From: Treponema sp. Marseille-Q4130
Lineage (GTDB): Bacteria; Spirochaetota; Spirochaetia; Treponematales; Treponemataceae
Assembly: GCF_014334325.1 (NCBI RefSeq)
Contig: NZ_JACSET010000001.1
Location: 93,777 to 157,776, forward strand
Direction: 5' to 3'
Length of the DNA stretch: 64,000 nucleotides
Shown here: positions 33,670 to 43,227 of the stretch, piece by piece
Layout: every line of letters begins with the position of its first letter
Numbering within the stretch: the first letter of the stretch is position 1
Notes under the pieces: model-generated
Seen by the model: the letters and a program-made list of their open reading frames with translations, nothing else
Told to the model about the DNA's origin: nothing
The model's database searches: none
Position numbers and translations under genes: made by a program

Positions 33670-36045
33670 ATGATGAAAAACGTATTTGAAAAAATCAAAA
33701 TGAACGGGAGAAAAATTGCAGCTTCTCCCGTAACGTTGAGGGCGTTGTACCTCGTCGTGTTGCTCGAACTTATGCTGTTCCCTTTCAGTATGACCGGCAT
33801 GGATTTGTTCAATCCGGAACAAACTTCCCGCCTGCTGTTTCCGTTTACCGTATTGTTTTCGGGTGCGGTAACGAAAGGTTTTAATTTTTTTTATATTTGC
33901 TGCCTTTCGTTTTTTCTTTTGCCGATAACGTTTATAGTCATCGCGCTGTCATTTTTCCGAAAAGAAATAACCGAGCTCATCATATATCTGTGTTTGCTTG
34001 TTTCGCTGACGTTTTACTTGGCGGCGTCCGTTTGCGGAATCATTTTATTTGCGAATACCGCCCGCTGGTTTTCTTCGCTGAGTCCCCTCGCGTATGCGGC
34101 GTTTTTTTCGGCTTTGATCTTCCATGCGTGTCTCATCGCCGTCGGGATCGTTTCCATAAAAGCGCAAAACGAATCTTATGTCGAATATAAAAAATTATTA
34201 AAAGAAGAAGAAAAAAAAGAAGCCGTCATTCGGAAAAAGGCGGCGGAAAAATTGAAAAAACGGAAAAAGACCGAAGCCGATGCAGATGAAAATTTTACCG
34301 CCGTAAAAACCGCTTTGAGCGAATGGGTACATAGCGTGCGGACTGTTAAAATCAAAACGCACATAAAAATCAAGATAACCGTCGTTATTCTTTTGACGAT
34401 CCTTATCATTCTTTCGACGTTTATCTACACCGATTTGAAAAATTATAAAGCGCTTGTTTCGCAGACCGCCGACAATACGGGTAAAAATCTTGCGGAGCAG
34501 GTTGCCGCGATTTACGATTTTTCCGACGGACTCCATACGAAGATAAGCGCTTTTCTCGAAGGCATCAACAAAACCAATGCGTCTTCGCCTTTTCCCTGTC
34601 AAAGAGCGGATATCATTACGACGAGCGCCAAATCGAATGTTTTTCTCGAAGCGATCGATTATGCTACCGAGTTGCCGGAATTCGACGTTTTTTCGTATAC
34701 GACGGCTGCAGGGGAGATCCATAAAATCCATCAGGAAGAAAAAAGGATTTTACCGTCGGAAGCCATTCAGTACATAGTCCACTTCCAAGACATAAACACG
34801 AGAAGCAAGCCCATTTACAAAGAGGGAAAAGACACGTGCATCTATGTATATCCCGTAACATTTTCGAGAAAAGACGGCCAAAAGCTCGTGGGATTTTCGG
34901 TCGTTACGTATTTGAAAGAAATTTTAAACCGACCGTATTTTCAGGCAAAAGTTTTTATCCTTTCGATCTCGGTGATTTTTTTCTATGCTTCCATAATCAT
35001 CACGCTGTTCCTCGCTGACTTTATAGTAAATCCCGTTCTCTTCCTTTGCGGCAATATCAGACGAACGGCGAACAGTCTCAGCGATATGCTTGCCGGAAAT
35101 GCAAAGATCGAATCGGGTAAATTGATTTTTGAAGAAACCGTCAATACCAACGACGAAATAAAAAATCTCTCCGTCGAAATAAACAATATCGTATCGCTTG
35201 TGCGCGGTATGCTTCCCTATGTGTCGTTTCACACGGTGCAGAACGCGGAAAAAAAAGCGGGCCGTTTGAGCACGACGCGCGAGTTGTGTTTTTTGTTTAC
35301 GGATATCCGCGGTTTTACGAGCCTTTGTGAAAAGGTACAGCCGAAAGAAGTTATACGGCTTTTAAATCATTACCTCGATATCGAAACGAAAATTATTTTC
35401 GATAACGGAGGCGATGTCGATAAATATGTCGGCGATGAAATAATGGCGTTTTTTTCCGGAGCGAAAAAGGAAATCAACGCGTGCAAAGCCGCAATGGAAA
35501 TTCGCAAAGCGATGTACCGCGAAAAACAGCTCGCGCTCGAAAAGGGGGCGGATGCTATCGCCGTCGGTATCGGGATCAATTCGGGTTCCGTCGTATTCGG
35601 TTCCGTCGGTTCGGAAACGCGCAAAGATTTTACGTCGATCGGCGATACCGTAAACCTTGCGGCGCGCCTTGAAAGCGCGAATAAGGAATACGGCTCGAAA
35701 TCGATTATTTCAAGGGCGGTGTATGAAAAGCTCGGAAAAGATTTCGTGTGCCGCGAACTCGACTACATAACGGTAAAAGGAAAAACGAAACCCGTGCGTA
35801 TCTATGAAGTGCTGCAGGCGAAAGAAGCTGTGACCGATAAAATTCTCGATTTAAAACGGAAATTTGAAACCGGTTTGTCGTATTACCGAAAAATGGAATG
35901 GGATTCTGCAGAAAAATACTTTTCCGAAAACGCGGAAAAATACAACGATGCGCCGTCAAAAGTATTTTTGAAAAGGATTGCCCGCTATCGGTTATCGCCG
36001 CCGAGCAAGGAATGGAAGGGCGTTTTTGTAATGACGGGAAAATAG
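33670..36045 (+). CDS. Membrane-bound class III adenylate/guanylate cyclase
   Basis: 791 residues. N-terminal membrane module with about five spans (25-160), a lysine/glutamate-rich coiled coil (about 168-205), another span (about 232-252), an extracytoplasmic sensor region (about 253-425), a span (about 428-450), a HAMP-like segment and the cyclase domain (about 535-700). Both metal Asp residues are present (FLFTDIRGFTS and YVGDEIMAFFSG), and SIGDTVNLAARLESA supplies Asn and Arg, so one polypeptide can form an active homodimer. A TPR-like tail closes it. The double membrane region is unusual. Monocistronic. Confidence 0.9.
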   Translation: MMKNVFEKIKMNGRKIAASPVTLRALYLVVLLELMLFPFSMTGMDLFNPEQTSRLLFPFTVLFSGAVTKGFNFFYICCLSFFLLPITFIVIALSFFRKEITELIIYLCLLVSLTFYLAASVCGIILFANTARWFSSLSPLAYAAFFSALIFHACLIAVGIVSIKAQNESYVEYKKLLKEEEKKEAVIRKKAAEKLKKRKKTEADADENFTAVKTALSEWVHSVRTVKIKTHIKIKITVVILLTILIILSTFIYTDLKNYKALVSQTADNTGKNLAEQVAAIYDFSDGLHTKISAFLEGINKTNASSPFPCQRADIITTSAKSNVFLEAIDYATELPEFDVFSYTTAAGEIHKIHQEEKRILPSEAIQYIVHFQDINTRSKPIYKEGKDTCIYVYPVTFSRKDGQKLVGFSVVTYLKEILNRPYFQAKVFILSISVIFFYASIIITLFLADFIVNPVLFLCGNIRRTANSLSDMLAGNAKIESGKLIFEETVNTNDEIKNLSVEINNIVSLVRGMLPYVSFHTVQNAEKKAGRLSTTRELCFLFTDIRGFTSLCEKVQPKEVIRLLNHYLDIETKIIFDNGGDVDKYVGDEIMAFFSGAKKEINACKAAMEIRKAMYREKQLALEKGADAIAVGIGINSGSVVFGSVGSETRKDFTSIGDTVNLAARLESANKEYGSKSIISRAVYEKLGKDFVCRELDYITVKGKTKPVRIYEVLQAKEAVTDKILDLKRKFETGLSYYRKMEWDSAEKYFSENAEKYNDAPSKVFLKRIARYRLSPPSKEWKGVFVMTGK

Positions 36046-36142
36046 CAGTCGCGCGACGGCGATCGGATTTTCGGGACGATCGCGTTTTAACGGCTGCAGA
36101 CATTGTCTTTTACAAGAGCTTGCGTTTTTGCTTGTGTTTTGC

Positions 36143-36172
36143 TTGCAATCGCATCGCTCTTTACGTTACAAT
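36143..36172 (+). promoter_or_regulatory. proS promoter producing a probable leaderless mRNA
   Basis: TTGCAA (36143-36148), 18-nt spacer, TACAAT (36167-36172); only 8 nt before ATG 36181 and no ribosome-binding site. Confidence 0.65.
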
Positions 36173-36180
36173 AGAACGCT

Positions 36181-38028
36181 ATGAAAGCTTCTCAAACGAT
36201 TATTTCAACGCTGCGCGATTCTCCCGCCGATGCCGTCATCGAAAGCCACAAGCTTATGATGCGCGCGGGTCTTATCAGAAAATTGGCAAACGGATTATAC
36301 GCGTATATGCCCCTCGGTTTGCGTGCGCTTCGAAAAGCGGAAGCGATCATCCGCGAAGAACTCGATGCCGCCGGCATGCTTGAAATAAAACCGCCGGTCA
36401 TTCAACCTGGCGATTTGTGGAAAGAAAGCGGGCGCTGGCAGACGATGGGGCCGGAAATGCTGCGCGCAAAAACGCGGGGCGGACAGGATATGATCGTGAG
36501 TCCTACTGCGGAAGAAGCGTTTACGGCTCTCGTGCGCGACGGTCTTACGTCGTACAAACAGCTGCCGATTTTTATCTATCAAATCAATACGAAGTACCGC
36601 GACGAAATCAGACCGCGCTACGGCGTCATGCGCGGCCGCGAATTCATCATGATGGATGCGTATTCGTTCGATGCGGACGAACGTTCGCTCGATGAAAGCT
36701 ACGAAACATGTTCGCGCGCATACCGCCGTATTTTTAAGCGTATGGGTATCAACGTGATTCGCGTACGAGCCGACGCCGGCGCTATAGGCGGAGACGTCTC
36801 GGAAGAGTTCATGGTCGAAAGCTCCGTCGGCGACAATACGCTCGTGCTCTGTCCTTCATGCGGTTATGCGGCAAACGTCGAAAAAGCTTCGTGCAAAGCC
36901 GATACCGCCCTCGACACCGCAGGTAAGGTGCAGGTTGCGGCCGAAAAACCGATCGAAAAAGTTTCGTGCCCCGGCGTCGAAACCATTGCCAAGATGGAAA
37001 CGTTCTTTAAAATGAGCGCTTCGCAGTTTATCAAAGTGCTCATCTACAAAGCGTATAATTCCTCCCTCGATTTGACGGATGCGCGCGGAGGTGCCGCATT
37101 TAAGCGTGAAAAGGATGAGGGCGGAAACGAATATTATCCGGAAAGTTTTTTTGCAGTTGCAATCCGCGGCGACCTCGATGTGAACGAAACGAAACTCGCT
37201 GCTGCCCTTAAAGCGAGCGGTGCGGAACTCGCGGAAGAAGAAGACGTTATAAAGTATTCCGGTGCGCCGCACGGATTTGTCGGACCTGTCGGATTGACGA
37301 AAGTGCCGCTCGTTGCGGACGAAAGCGTTATGGTAAAAAAGGACGACGGCTCGTACGACGTTCGCGTCCACGATACGGTAACAGGCGGCGGCGAAAAAGA
37401 CGTCGACAATATGCACGTCGAACCGCTGCGTGACTTTACACCTTTTATGACGGTCGACGTTCGCACCGTAAAAGAAGGCGATGCGTGCGCCGTCTGCGGC
37501 AAAGCGCTCTATACGAAAAAAGGCAACGAGCTCGGTCACATCTTCAAACTCGGTACAAAATACACGAAGTCGATGAACGTTTCGTATCTCGACGTAAACG
37601 GTAAAGCGTGTATGCCGCTCATGGGCTGCTACGGCATCGGCGTCGATCGTACGCTTGCGTCGATCATCGAAGAGCACCACGACGATAAGGGTATCGTTTG
37701 GACGATGAGTACCGCGCCTTACCAGGTCGCGATCGTGCCGATAAAATACGAAGGGCGCATGAAAGAAGTGTCCGACGACATTTACGATGCGCTTACGAAG
37801 GCGGGCATCGAAGTGCTGCTCGACGACAGAAACGAGCGGCCGGGCGTCAAATTCGCCGATATGGATTTGATCGGCATTCCGGTGCGAATCGTCGTCGGTG
37901 AAAAAAATCTTCCGAACGTGGAGATAAAAGAGCGCTCCGCAAGCGAAGCGTCCCTTGTTCCGGTCGGCGACGCGGCAAAGCATGCGGAAAAGATCGTGCG
38001 GGATGCGCTCGCGGCTCTCAATGCGTAA
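36181..38028 (+). CDS. proS: Prolyl-tRNA synthetase, bacterial type with insertion domain
   Basis: 615 residues. Class II synthetase: LIRKLANGLYAYMPLGLRALRKAEAIIREE (motif 1 area), PIFIYQINTKYRDEIRPRYGVMRGREFIMMDAYSFD (motif 2) and LMGCYGIGVDRTLASIIEEHHDDKGIVW (motif 3). The editing (INS) domain occupies about 225-400, with FIKVLIYKAYN and GFVGPVGL. The C-terminal anticodon-binding domain begins near YQVAIVPIKYEG. It charges tRNA-Pro in the cytoplasm and deacylates Ala-tRNA-Pro. No ribosome-binding site precedes the ATG; see promoter. Confidence 0.97.
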   Translation: MKASQTIISTLRDSPADAVIESHKLMMRAGLIRKLANGLYAYMPLGLRALRKAEAIIREELDAAGMLEIKPPVIQPGDLWKESGRWQTMGPEMLRAKTRGGQDMIVSPTAEEAFTALVRDGLTSYKQLPIFIYQINTKYRDEIRPRYGVMRGREFIMMDAYSFDADERSLDESYETCSRAYRRIFKRMGINVIRVRADAGAIGGDVSEEFMVESSVGDNTLVLCPSCGYAANVEKASCKADTALDTAGKVQVAAEKPIEKVSCPGVETIAKMETFFKMSASQFIKVLIYKAYNSSLDLTDARGGAAFKREKDEGGNEYYPESFFAVAIRGDLDVNETKLAAALKASGAELAEEEDVIKYSGAPHGFVGPVGLTKVPLVADESVMVKKDDGSYDVRVHDTVTGGGEKDVDNMHVEPLRDFTPFMTVDVRTVKEGDACAVCGKALYTKKGNELGHIFKLGTKYTKSMNVSYLDVNGKACMPLMGCYGIGVDRTLASIIEEHHDDKGIVWTMSTAPYQVAIVPIKYEGRMKEVSDDIYDALTKAGIEVLLDDRNERPGVKFADMDLIGIPVRIVVGEKNLPNVEIKERSASEASLVPVGDAAKHAEKIVRDALAALNA

Positions 38029-38155
38029 GCGTGATGTAAAATCCGCAATGTGTACAAGGGCGGAACGGCGCGACGTGCAATTCGAAGCGGTATAAAACGG
38101 GTAGAAAACGGCGCGATGTAAATTCGCGGTGCGCAAAAGGGAGGGAATGACCGTT

Positions 38156-39244
38156 ATGCAACCGATAAAAAAAATCAATAATTATTATAAGGCGATCGCC
38201 TGTGCGGCGTTTTTTTTGTGCATGAGGGCGGCGAGTGCGCTTCCGGGATTTACGCCGTACGTCGAAGATGCATCGGGCGAATACGTGTATTACGAAGATA
38301 AGACCTTTACGCGGAAGTCTTACGTCGGCTTTCTGTGCTACGATGAAGCGACGTACGCCGCGCGCTATTATGCGCCGAAAACGGATAAAGACGCGCCGCT
38401 TTCCGTAACGATTTTTATAACGCTCGATCCCGCATCCGATCACATGGAAATCACCGGCGAAAAGCAGGTCGCGTCCGGCTCTCCGCGCGACGGAGAAATC
38501 GTCAATTATCTTGAAGACATGATGTACACGCTGAATGCGCACCGTACCAAAGCCGGCAGCATCGTCCGTGAAAACGAGCGGATCGTGCCCGACGACATCA
38601 TGCAGTTCGGCGGCAAAGTCGTCGTCGAATACGATTACCTCATTCCGCTCTTCAACGTCGCGCGCATCGCAAAGGAAAGCGATATGTCGATGCTCTTCGA
38701 CGTCGTAAGCGTCGGAAAGCTTGCGTCTTCGAGCGACGGAGCCTTTTCGAATTTTACGGGTTTTCCCGAATCCTACGCGGACAAAAAAAAGCCCACACAG
38801 CGAAAAAAAACCGCGGCAAAAAAAACGACGCTTTCGTTTGACGGACAAAAACTTGACGCCGACGAAGATTGGGTGCAAAAGATGGACAATATGTGGATGC
38901 TCGGAAACGATGCGGTCATTTCCATGGCCTCTCTTCCGAAGCCCGCGGAAACTTCGCATCGTGCGGAAGCTCTCATGATCCGGCGCCTGCTCGAAGGAAA
39001 CGGTACGTCTTATGCGGATTGGCGTTACGCGTCGGTGAAGGGCGTTGCGGGAACTTATACGCTCGGTGCAGTCTTTTACGATACCGAAAAAAAACGGGCG
39101 ACGCGAATCGTCAGAAGATTGACAAAGAGAAATGACGGTTCGTACGCGTTTTTTACGCTCAGCGTGTTCGAAAGCGCGTACGCTGCGGGCAGATCGTATT
39201 TCGACCGTATCGCCGATTCTTACCAGGTACAGTCAGATTTTTGA
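38156..39244 (+). CDS. Exported protein of unknown function
   Basis: 362 residues from ATG 38156, the start best spaced from GGGAGGG (38140-38145); earlier in-frame GTG 38129 and ATG 38147 fall before or against that site. Signal peptide KAIACAAFFLCMRAASALP, cleavage near SALP. The mature part is beta-rich at first (GEYVYYEDKTFTRKSYVGFLCYDEATYAARYY), then ITGEKQVASGSPRDGEIVNYLEDMMYTLNAHR. A Lys-rich disordered linker, DKKKPTQRKKTAAKKTT, separates it from a C-terminal domain ending in RSYFDRIADSYQ. No domain recognised. Confidence 0.72.
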   Translation: MQPIKKINNYYKAIACAAFFLCMRAASALPGFTPYVEDASGEYVYYEDKTFTRKSYVGFLCYDEATYAARYYAPKTDKDAPLSVTIFITLDPASDHMEITGEKQVASGSPRDGEIVNYLEDMMYTLNAHRTKAGSIVRENERIVPDDIMQFGGKVVVEYDYLIPLFNVARIAKESDMSMLFDVVSVGKLASSSDGAFSNFTGFPESYADKKKPTQRKKTAAKKTTLSFDGQKLDADEDWVQKMDNMWMLGNDAVISMASLPKPAETSHRAEALMIRRLLEGNGTSYADWRYASVKGVAGTYTLGAVFYDTEKKRATRIVRRLTKRNDGSYAFFTLSVFESAYAAGRSYFDRIADSYQVQSDF

Positions 39245-39399
39245 AAAGCATTTCCTAACCCTTTGAGCGCACGGATTGCAGCCGCGGAAACGCAATGTAC
39301 GGCGGGGCTGTCGCTGTGGAGGCGATTTTGCGTTACTCCTTCCTTTTTAGGGAATAGCGTTTTCCGTGCGTTTGTCCATACATGTATGCGCGTATGTAT

Positions 39400-39427
39400 T
39401 TTACTTTTTTAAAATATGTGCTATAAT
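39400..39427 (+). promoter_or_regulatory. Putative promoter of the GHKL-HDOD gene
   Basis: TTTACT (39400-39405), 16-nt spacer, perfect TATAAT (39422-39427), 48 nt before ATG 39476, which has GGAG 5-6 nt upstream. Confidence 0.55.
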
Positions 39428-39475
39428 TTATTAATTCATTTTAAACCGATTTTCTGTCGGTAATTCGGAGATATC

Positions 39476-40972
39476 ATGGCATCACAAAAAATGGCAGTCG
39501 ATCTTGAAAAAATCAAGATGGCGATACATTCGGGTATACCGCTTTCCATTACGACATACACGCTGCCGCGCGAGATGGAAACCTATATGGGCGATATACT
39601 CAGTGCATTTTTGACCGAGTTGGATCAGCAGCAGATGATTCAGTATTTGAGTTATTGCCTAAGCGAGCTTATGACGAATGCGAAAAAGGCGAACACAAAG
39701 CGCGTGTATTTCGCGGAAAAAAAACTCAATATCATGGATGCAGGCGATTATAAAGCCGGTATGACGACGTTTAAAGCGGATACGCTCGGCAATATCGAAC
39801 ATTATCTGCAGCTGCAAAAAGAAGCACGCCTTTATGTAAAGCTTTTTCTGCAAGTTCGTGCGAATAAAATCAAAATCGAAGTACACAACAATTGTCCGCT
39901 CACCGTTTTCGAATACAAACGCATTCACGATAAACTTGCGCGCGCTCAGCAGTACGCTTCTATGGAGGAAGCGCTTTCACAGATACTCGACGACTCCGAA
40001 GGTGCGGGACTCGGGCTCATCATCATGATTTTGATGCTCGAAAAGATCGGGTTGACGGAAGAGAATTTTCAAACGGTTTCGGAAAACGGCGAAACGATCA
40101 CGCGCATCATATTGCCGGTGAGCGAAAAGACGAAAAAGGAATTGTCGATCGTCGCGCTGGAATTTATTAAAACGATCAACGATTTGCCGCAATTCCCCGA
40201 CAATATCGTGCGGCTCAACAGACTTTTAAACGATCCCGACTCGAAGATGTCGGACATAGCGATGCAGATAAGCAACGATGCGACGCTTACGGGAGAATTA
40301 TTAAAGCTCGTCAATTCTGCAGCTTTCGCTCTTGCAAATCCCTGTTCGAATATCGCGGACGCGGTAAAGCTCGTCGGCATACGCGGTATCAGAAACCTTT
40401 TGTACAGTATCGGCTCAATTAAAACGTTTGAAAGGGTTCCGGGCAGCAAAAAAGAGTTGTGGGCGCACGCATACCAAGTCGCATTCTATTCGTACAATAT
40501 GGCGCGCAATTTCTGTGCGAACGAACGCGCCGTCATCGATGATGCGTACATCTGCGGACTTCTCCACGATATGGGAAAGATTATCTTTGAAACGGCGCAT
40601 CCCGATTTGCTCGAGCGCGTTATGACGGTCTGCAGCAACAAAGGTATTTCAAAAGAAACGTTCGAAAAATTGATATCGGGTGTCAATCACGGGGAGATCG
40701 GCGCGCGCGTTGCGGAAAAATGGAATTTCCCGGAAACGATTTCGAACGTCATCCGCTATCACCACGAACCGGAAGAAGCGCCCGAGAATATCAGAAAGCT
40801 CGTGTCTCTCGTATACCTTGCGGATGCGACCGTGCACTATCAAAAAGGCGATATCGATTTTTATCAAATGGATCCCGCAGTGCTCTCGCTTTTCAAAATC
40901 ACGTCGGAAGCGCAGCTGAAATCCATCGCCGACAGATTGTACATCGCATTTAAGCGCGACCGGACAAATTAA
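39476..40972 (+). CDS. GHKL ATPase-like plus HDOD domain signalling protein
   Basis: 498 residues, no signal or membrane span. The N-terminal half (about 40-220) resembles a histidine-kinase-type ATPase: LSYCLSELMTNAKKANTKRVYF is an N box with Asn, LNIMDAGDY could be a reduced G1, and GAGLGLIIMILMLEKIG is the G2 lid; no phospho-accepting His box is seen. The C-terminal half (about 235-430) is an HDOD domain (NDLPQFPDNIVRLNRLLNDPDSKMSDIAMQISNDATLTGELLKLVNS) that also contains a true HD pair, GLLHDMGKIIFE, and VIRYHHEP. Probably a cytoplasmic cyclic-nucleotide or chemotaxis-linked signalling protein; which is unknown. Confidence 0.8.
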   Translation: MASQKMAVDLEKIKMAIHSGIPLSITTYTLPREMETYMGDILSAFLTELDQQQMIQYLSYCLSELMTNAKKANTKRVYFAEKKLNIMDAGDYKAGMTTFKADTLGNIEHYLQLQKEARLYVKLFLQVRANKIKIEVHNNCPLTVFEYKRIHDKLARAQQYASMEEALSQILDDSEGAGLGLIIMILMLEKIGLTEENFQTVSENGETITRIILPVSEKTKKELSIVALEFIKTINDLPQFPDNIVRLNRLLNDPDSKMSDIAMQISNDATLTGELLKLVNSAAFALANPCSNIADAVKLVGIRGIRNLLYSIGSIKTFERVPGSKKELWAHAYQVAFYSYNMARNFCANERAVIDDAYICGLLHDMGKIIFETAHPDLLERVMTVCSNKGISKETFEKLISGVNHGEIGARVAEKWNFPETISNVIRYHHEPEEAPENIRKLVSLVYLADATVHYQKGDIDFYQMDPAVLSLFKITSEAQLKSIADRLYIAFKRDRTN

Positions 40973-41043
40973 TTAATAGATCGAAAGTCGGGTTTCGAAA
41001 ATATCGACTGATAGCGCCGTGTTTACGGCGATGCTCCGTCCGT

Positions 41044-41868
41044 TCAGCCTTTTTTGACGGATTGCGTCCATGAGGCGAGGAGGACGCCGAAGGCGACGCC
41101 GACATTGAGCGACGCTTTGAGTCCTTTCATCGGGATCGATACGCGCCCGTATTCGGCGTGATCAAGTGCTTGGGGACTGAGGCCGAGTTCTTCCGAGCCG
41201 ATGAGGCAGATGCCTTGCGGCGGAAAGGAGAATTCGGAAATCGGCGTGCCGCCCGTTTCGAGGGCGAAGATCGGCAGTCCGTGCGGCAAGTCGTCGAGCG
41301 ATCTTCGTTCCCAGCCGAGCGCTTCGATACAGCCCATGCCGCTTCGCAGCGCTCGCGTTTGACGGGGATCGGCGCAAAACGGCGACAGGTATACTTTATC
41401 GACACCGAAAGCTTCCGCGCTTCTGAAAATCGATCCGAGATTGAAGGGCGAGCGTATGTCTTCCGCATACACGCACATGCCGGGGTAAAAATCGCGCCGC
41501 CTCACGGTGCCGTTTTTATCGAACGGGAAAGCGTGCGGTGCTATGACCAAATCCCATTCGGCAGGAAAAGTTCCGATGATCGCAAGGAGATGATTGCGCG
41601 CGCAGTTGCATACGCGCCTCTCGTCGAAGACTTCGGCATCGATGAGAGAGCGGAGTTCCGCCGCCGCAGGAGAGGGGAGGGCGGGATCGTGCAGCACGAT
41701 TTCCGCAAGACGCTTCGTGTATGCCGCTCTTGTCATGGACGGAAAATCGTAGGACGAACCTTTTTCCGCGATGCCTGCGATGTCGCGTTCGAGTGCTCCG
41801 AACGTAAGCGCGAGCTTCCGCCTGCGCTGTCCGCCTTCAAGCTGAAACAGTTTTCCCGGTTCGATCAT
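41044..41868 (-). CDS. SpoU/TrmH-family RNA 2'-O-methyltransferase
   Basis: 274 residues. The SPOUT catalytic domain is C-terminal: motif 1 RSPFNLGSIFRSAEAFG (Asn and catalytic Arg), motif 2 ICLIGSEELGLSPQ and motif 3 VSIPMKGLKASLNVGVAFGVLL, forming the AdoMet-binding knot. The N-terminal 110 residues are a helical substrate-recognition part that does not match TrmH or RlmB in my memory, so the target nucleotide is unknown. It is convergent with the GHKL-HDOD gene. Confidence 0.9.
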   Translation of the reverse strand: MIEPGKLFQLEGGQRRRKLALTFGALERDIAGIAEKGSSYDFPSMTRAAYTKRLAEIVLHDPALPSPAAAELRSLIDAEVFDERRVCNCARNHLLAIIGTFPAEWDLVIAPHAFPFDKNGTVRRRDFYPGMCVYAEDIRSPFNLGSIFRSAEAFGVDKVYLSPFCADPRQTRALRSGMGCIEALGWERRSLDDLPHGLPIFALETGGTPISEFSFPPQGICLIGSEELGLSPQALDHAEYGRVSIPMKGLKASLNVGVAFGVLLASWTQSVKKG

Positions 41869-41894
41869 AGCGATGCTGTAGATGCATGATGCGT

Positions 41895-43043
41895 TCAGTA
41901 CGCGAGTTTGATAAAGTCGAACAAATCGTCCGATGTCATGCTGCGCGGCAGCGTGTTTACGAATTCAAGCTGACCCGCGTCTTCGGCGGCGAGCGCAAGC
42001 TGTTCGATCGAAATGGACAATTCTTTCAGGCGCGACGGAAGATTCGCTTTGGCGAGCAGTTCGCGGATGTACTCTGCAAAACGGACGGCCGCTTCTTCTC
42101 CGTGCATGTCGGAAGGAACGATGCGGGAAATGTGCGCGAGCTTTTCGACGCGCTCTATTTTGAATTTGCCGGCGTCCTCGATGATGCTCGGAAGCAAAAT
42201 CGATGCGATGAGCGAACGCGAAACGGTAAAACGGGAATTGATGCACAGGGAAAGGAGCGTGCCGAGACCCGGTGCGCTTGAAGCGGCGGCGAGAGATGCC
42301 ATGCAGCCCGCCTGAGATTTTAGTATTTCTTCCGGCGTCGTGATTTCGAGCGTCGGAGAGCCGCCCATCGCGTAGCCCATGAGTTCGACCGATTTTTCGA
42401 CGAGCATATCGCTGAAAAACGTCGCTTTTTGTGAAAGGTAGGCTTCGAGGGCGAGGCACAGCGTTTCAAGCGCCATCGCCGTATTTTGATTGTCGGTAAG
42501 CGTCAGCGTTAAATTCGGATCGATGACCGCAAGCTTGCACAACCCGTTCTGCGTTTTGAGCAGTTTTATTTGACGTGAACGCGAATCGACGATCGGAGTG
42601 ACGGATGCGTAGATAAAGGGTTCACGGATCGTCGTCGGCACGCACACGAGGGGCAGCGCGCCCGTCGTCGGCACGGCACCGTCGACATAATCGTAGAGGT
42701 CGTGGTTTTCGTTGTAGAGCGAAGCGACCGCGCAGCCGGCATTGAGCACTTTAGAACCGCCTGTGGCGATGATGCCGTGGATGTGTCCGTCGCGCGCGAG
42801 AGCGAGTACTCGTTCGACGGTTTTCGTGTCCGCATTTTCGCCGAATTCATTGAAAACGAAGTAATCGATTTTGCGTTCGGAAAGCGGCTCAAGCAGTTTG
42901 TCCGCGAGATTCACTTCTTTTAAAATCGGATCCATGACGATGAGAAAACGCGAACCGTATTCGCGCACAAACTGTCCTATGCGGCTCAGCGTATACGGCC
43001 CCAATACGATATTCGGTGAAATACGGAAAATAAAATCAGCCAT
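41895..43043 (-). CDS. Iron-containing alcohol dehydrogenase homologue lacking the metal ligands
   Basis: 382 residues from ATG 43043 (GGGAG upstream). The fold is recognisable: PNIVLGPYTLSRIG, ATGGSKVLNAG where active enzymes have GGGSxxDxAK, VPTTIREPFIYASVTPIVD for PTTAGTGSE, and SIASILLPSIIE. The four metal ligands are altered: the D-xxx-H pair of the MDALTHAIEAY-type motif reads ALETLCLALEAY (Asp to Glu, His to Leu), and the region equivalent to AMAHPLG and PHG reads LLSLCIN and SRS. It is probably not a metal dehydrogenase; a glycerol-1-phosphate-dehydrogenase-like or structural role is possible. The start follows the shared 5'UTR element. Confidence 0.75.
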   Translation of the reverse strand: MADFIFRISPNIVLGPYTLSRIGQFVREYGSRFLIVMDPILKEVNLADKLLEPLSERKIDYFVFNEFGENADTKTVERVLALARDGHIHGIIATGGSKVLNAGCAVASLYNENHDLYDYVDGAVPTTGALPLVCVPTTIREPFIYASVTPIVDSRSRQIKLLKTQNGLCKLAVIDPNLTLTLTDNQNTAMALETLCLALEAYLSQKATFFSDMLVEKSVELMGYAMGGSPTLEITTPEEILKSQAGCMASLAAASSAPGLGTLLSLCINSRFTVSRSLIASILLPSIIEDAGKFKIERVEKLAHISRIVPSDMHGEEAAVRFAEYIRELLAKANLPSRLKELSISIEQLALAAEDAGQLEFVNTLPRSMTSDDLFDFIKLAY

Positions 43044-43047
43044 AATA

Positions 43048-43096
43048 CTCCCGTAAAAACTTTTGCGGAAAATAATAATTTCCGAAAAGTTTTCAG
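43048..43096 (-). promoter_or_regulatory. Shared 5'UTR hairpin element (Fe-ADH-like gene copy)
   Basis: Sense strand: CTGAAAACTTTTCGGAAA, a 7-nt loop, TTTCC, then GCAAAAGTTTTTA and the ribosome-binding site CGGGAG. Both inner (GGAAA/TTTCC) and outer (AAAACTTTT/AAAAGTTTT) arms pair. Confidence 0.7.
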
Positions 43097-43154
43097 CTGC
43101 GCGCGAGAACGCACACGTATATGACCGCACGCTCCGTGAGAGCGGCCGGTACAA

Positions 43155-43182
43155 ACAAAAAAAGACGGAACGATATTTCCGC
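43155..43182 (-). terminator. Terminator downstream of flgM
   Basis: On the minus strand GGCGGAA (43182-43176), loop TATCG, TTCCGTC (43170-43164), then a 7-T run. The plus strand also gives a stem followed by six Ts, so it may work in both directions. Confidence 0.8.
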
Positions 43183-43227
43183 CTTTTTTACATCGATTAT
43201 TATTTTATCGCAATACGCGTCGGATGA

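Noticed and set aside
34197-34219. A8 run in a lysine/glutamate-rich part of the membrane cyclase gene as a slippage site
   Set aside because: Ordinary coiled-coil codon usage; no sign of an alternative product.
36856-38178. 440-codon minus-strand frame opposite proS
   Set aside because: Same antisense composition; proS motifs are unambiguous on the plus strand.
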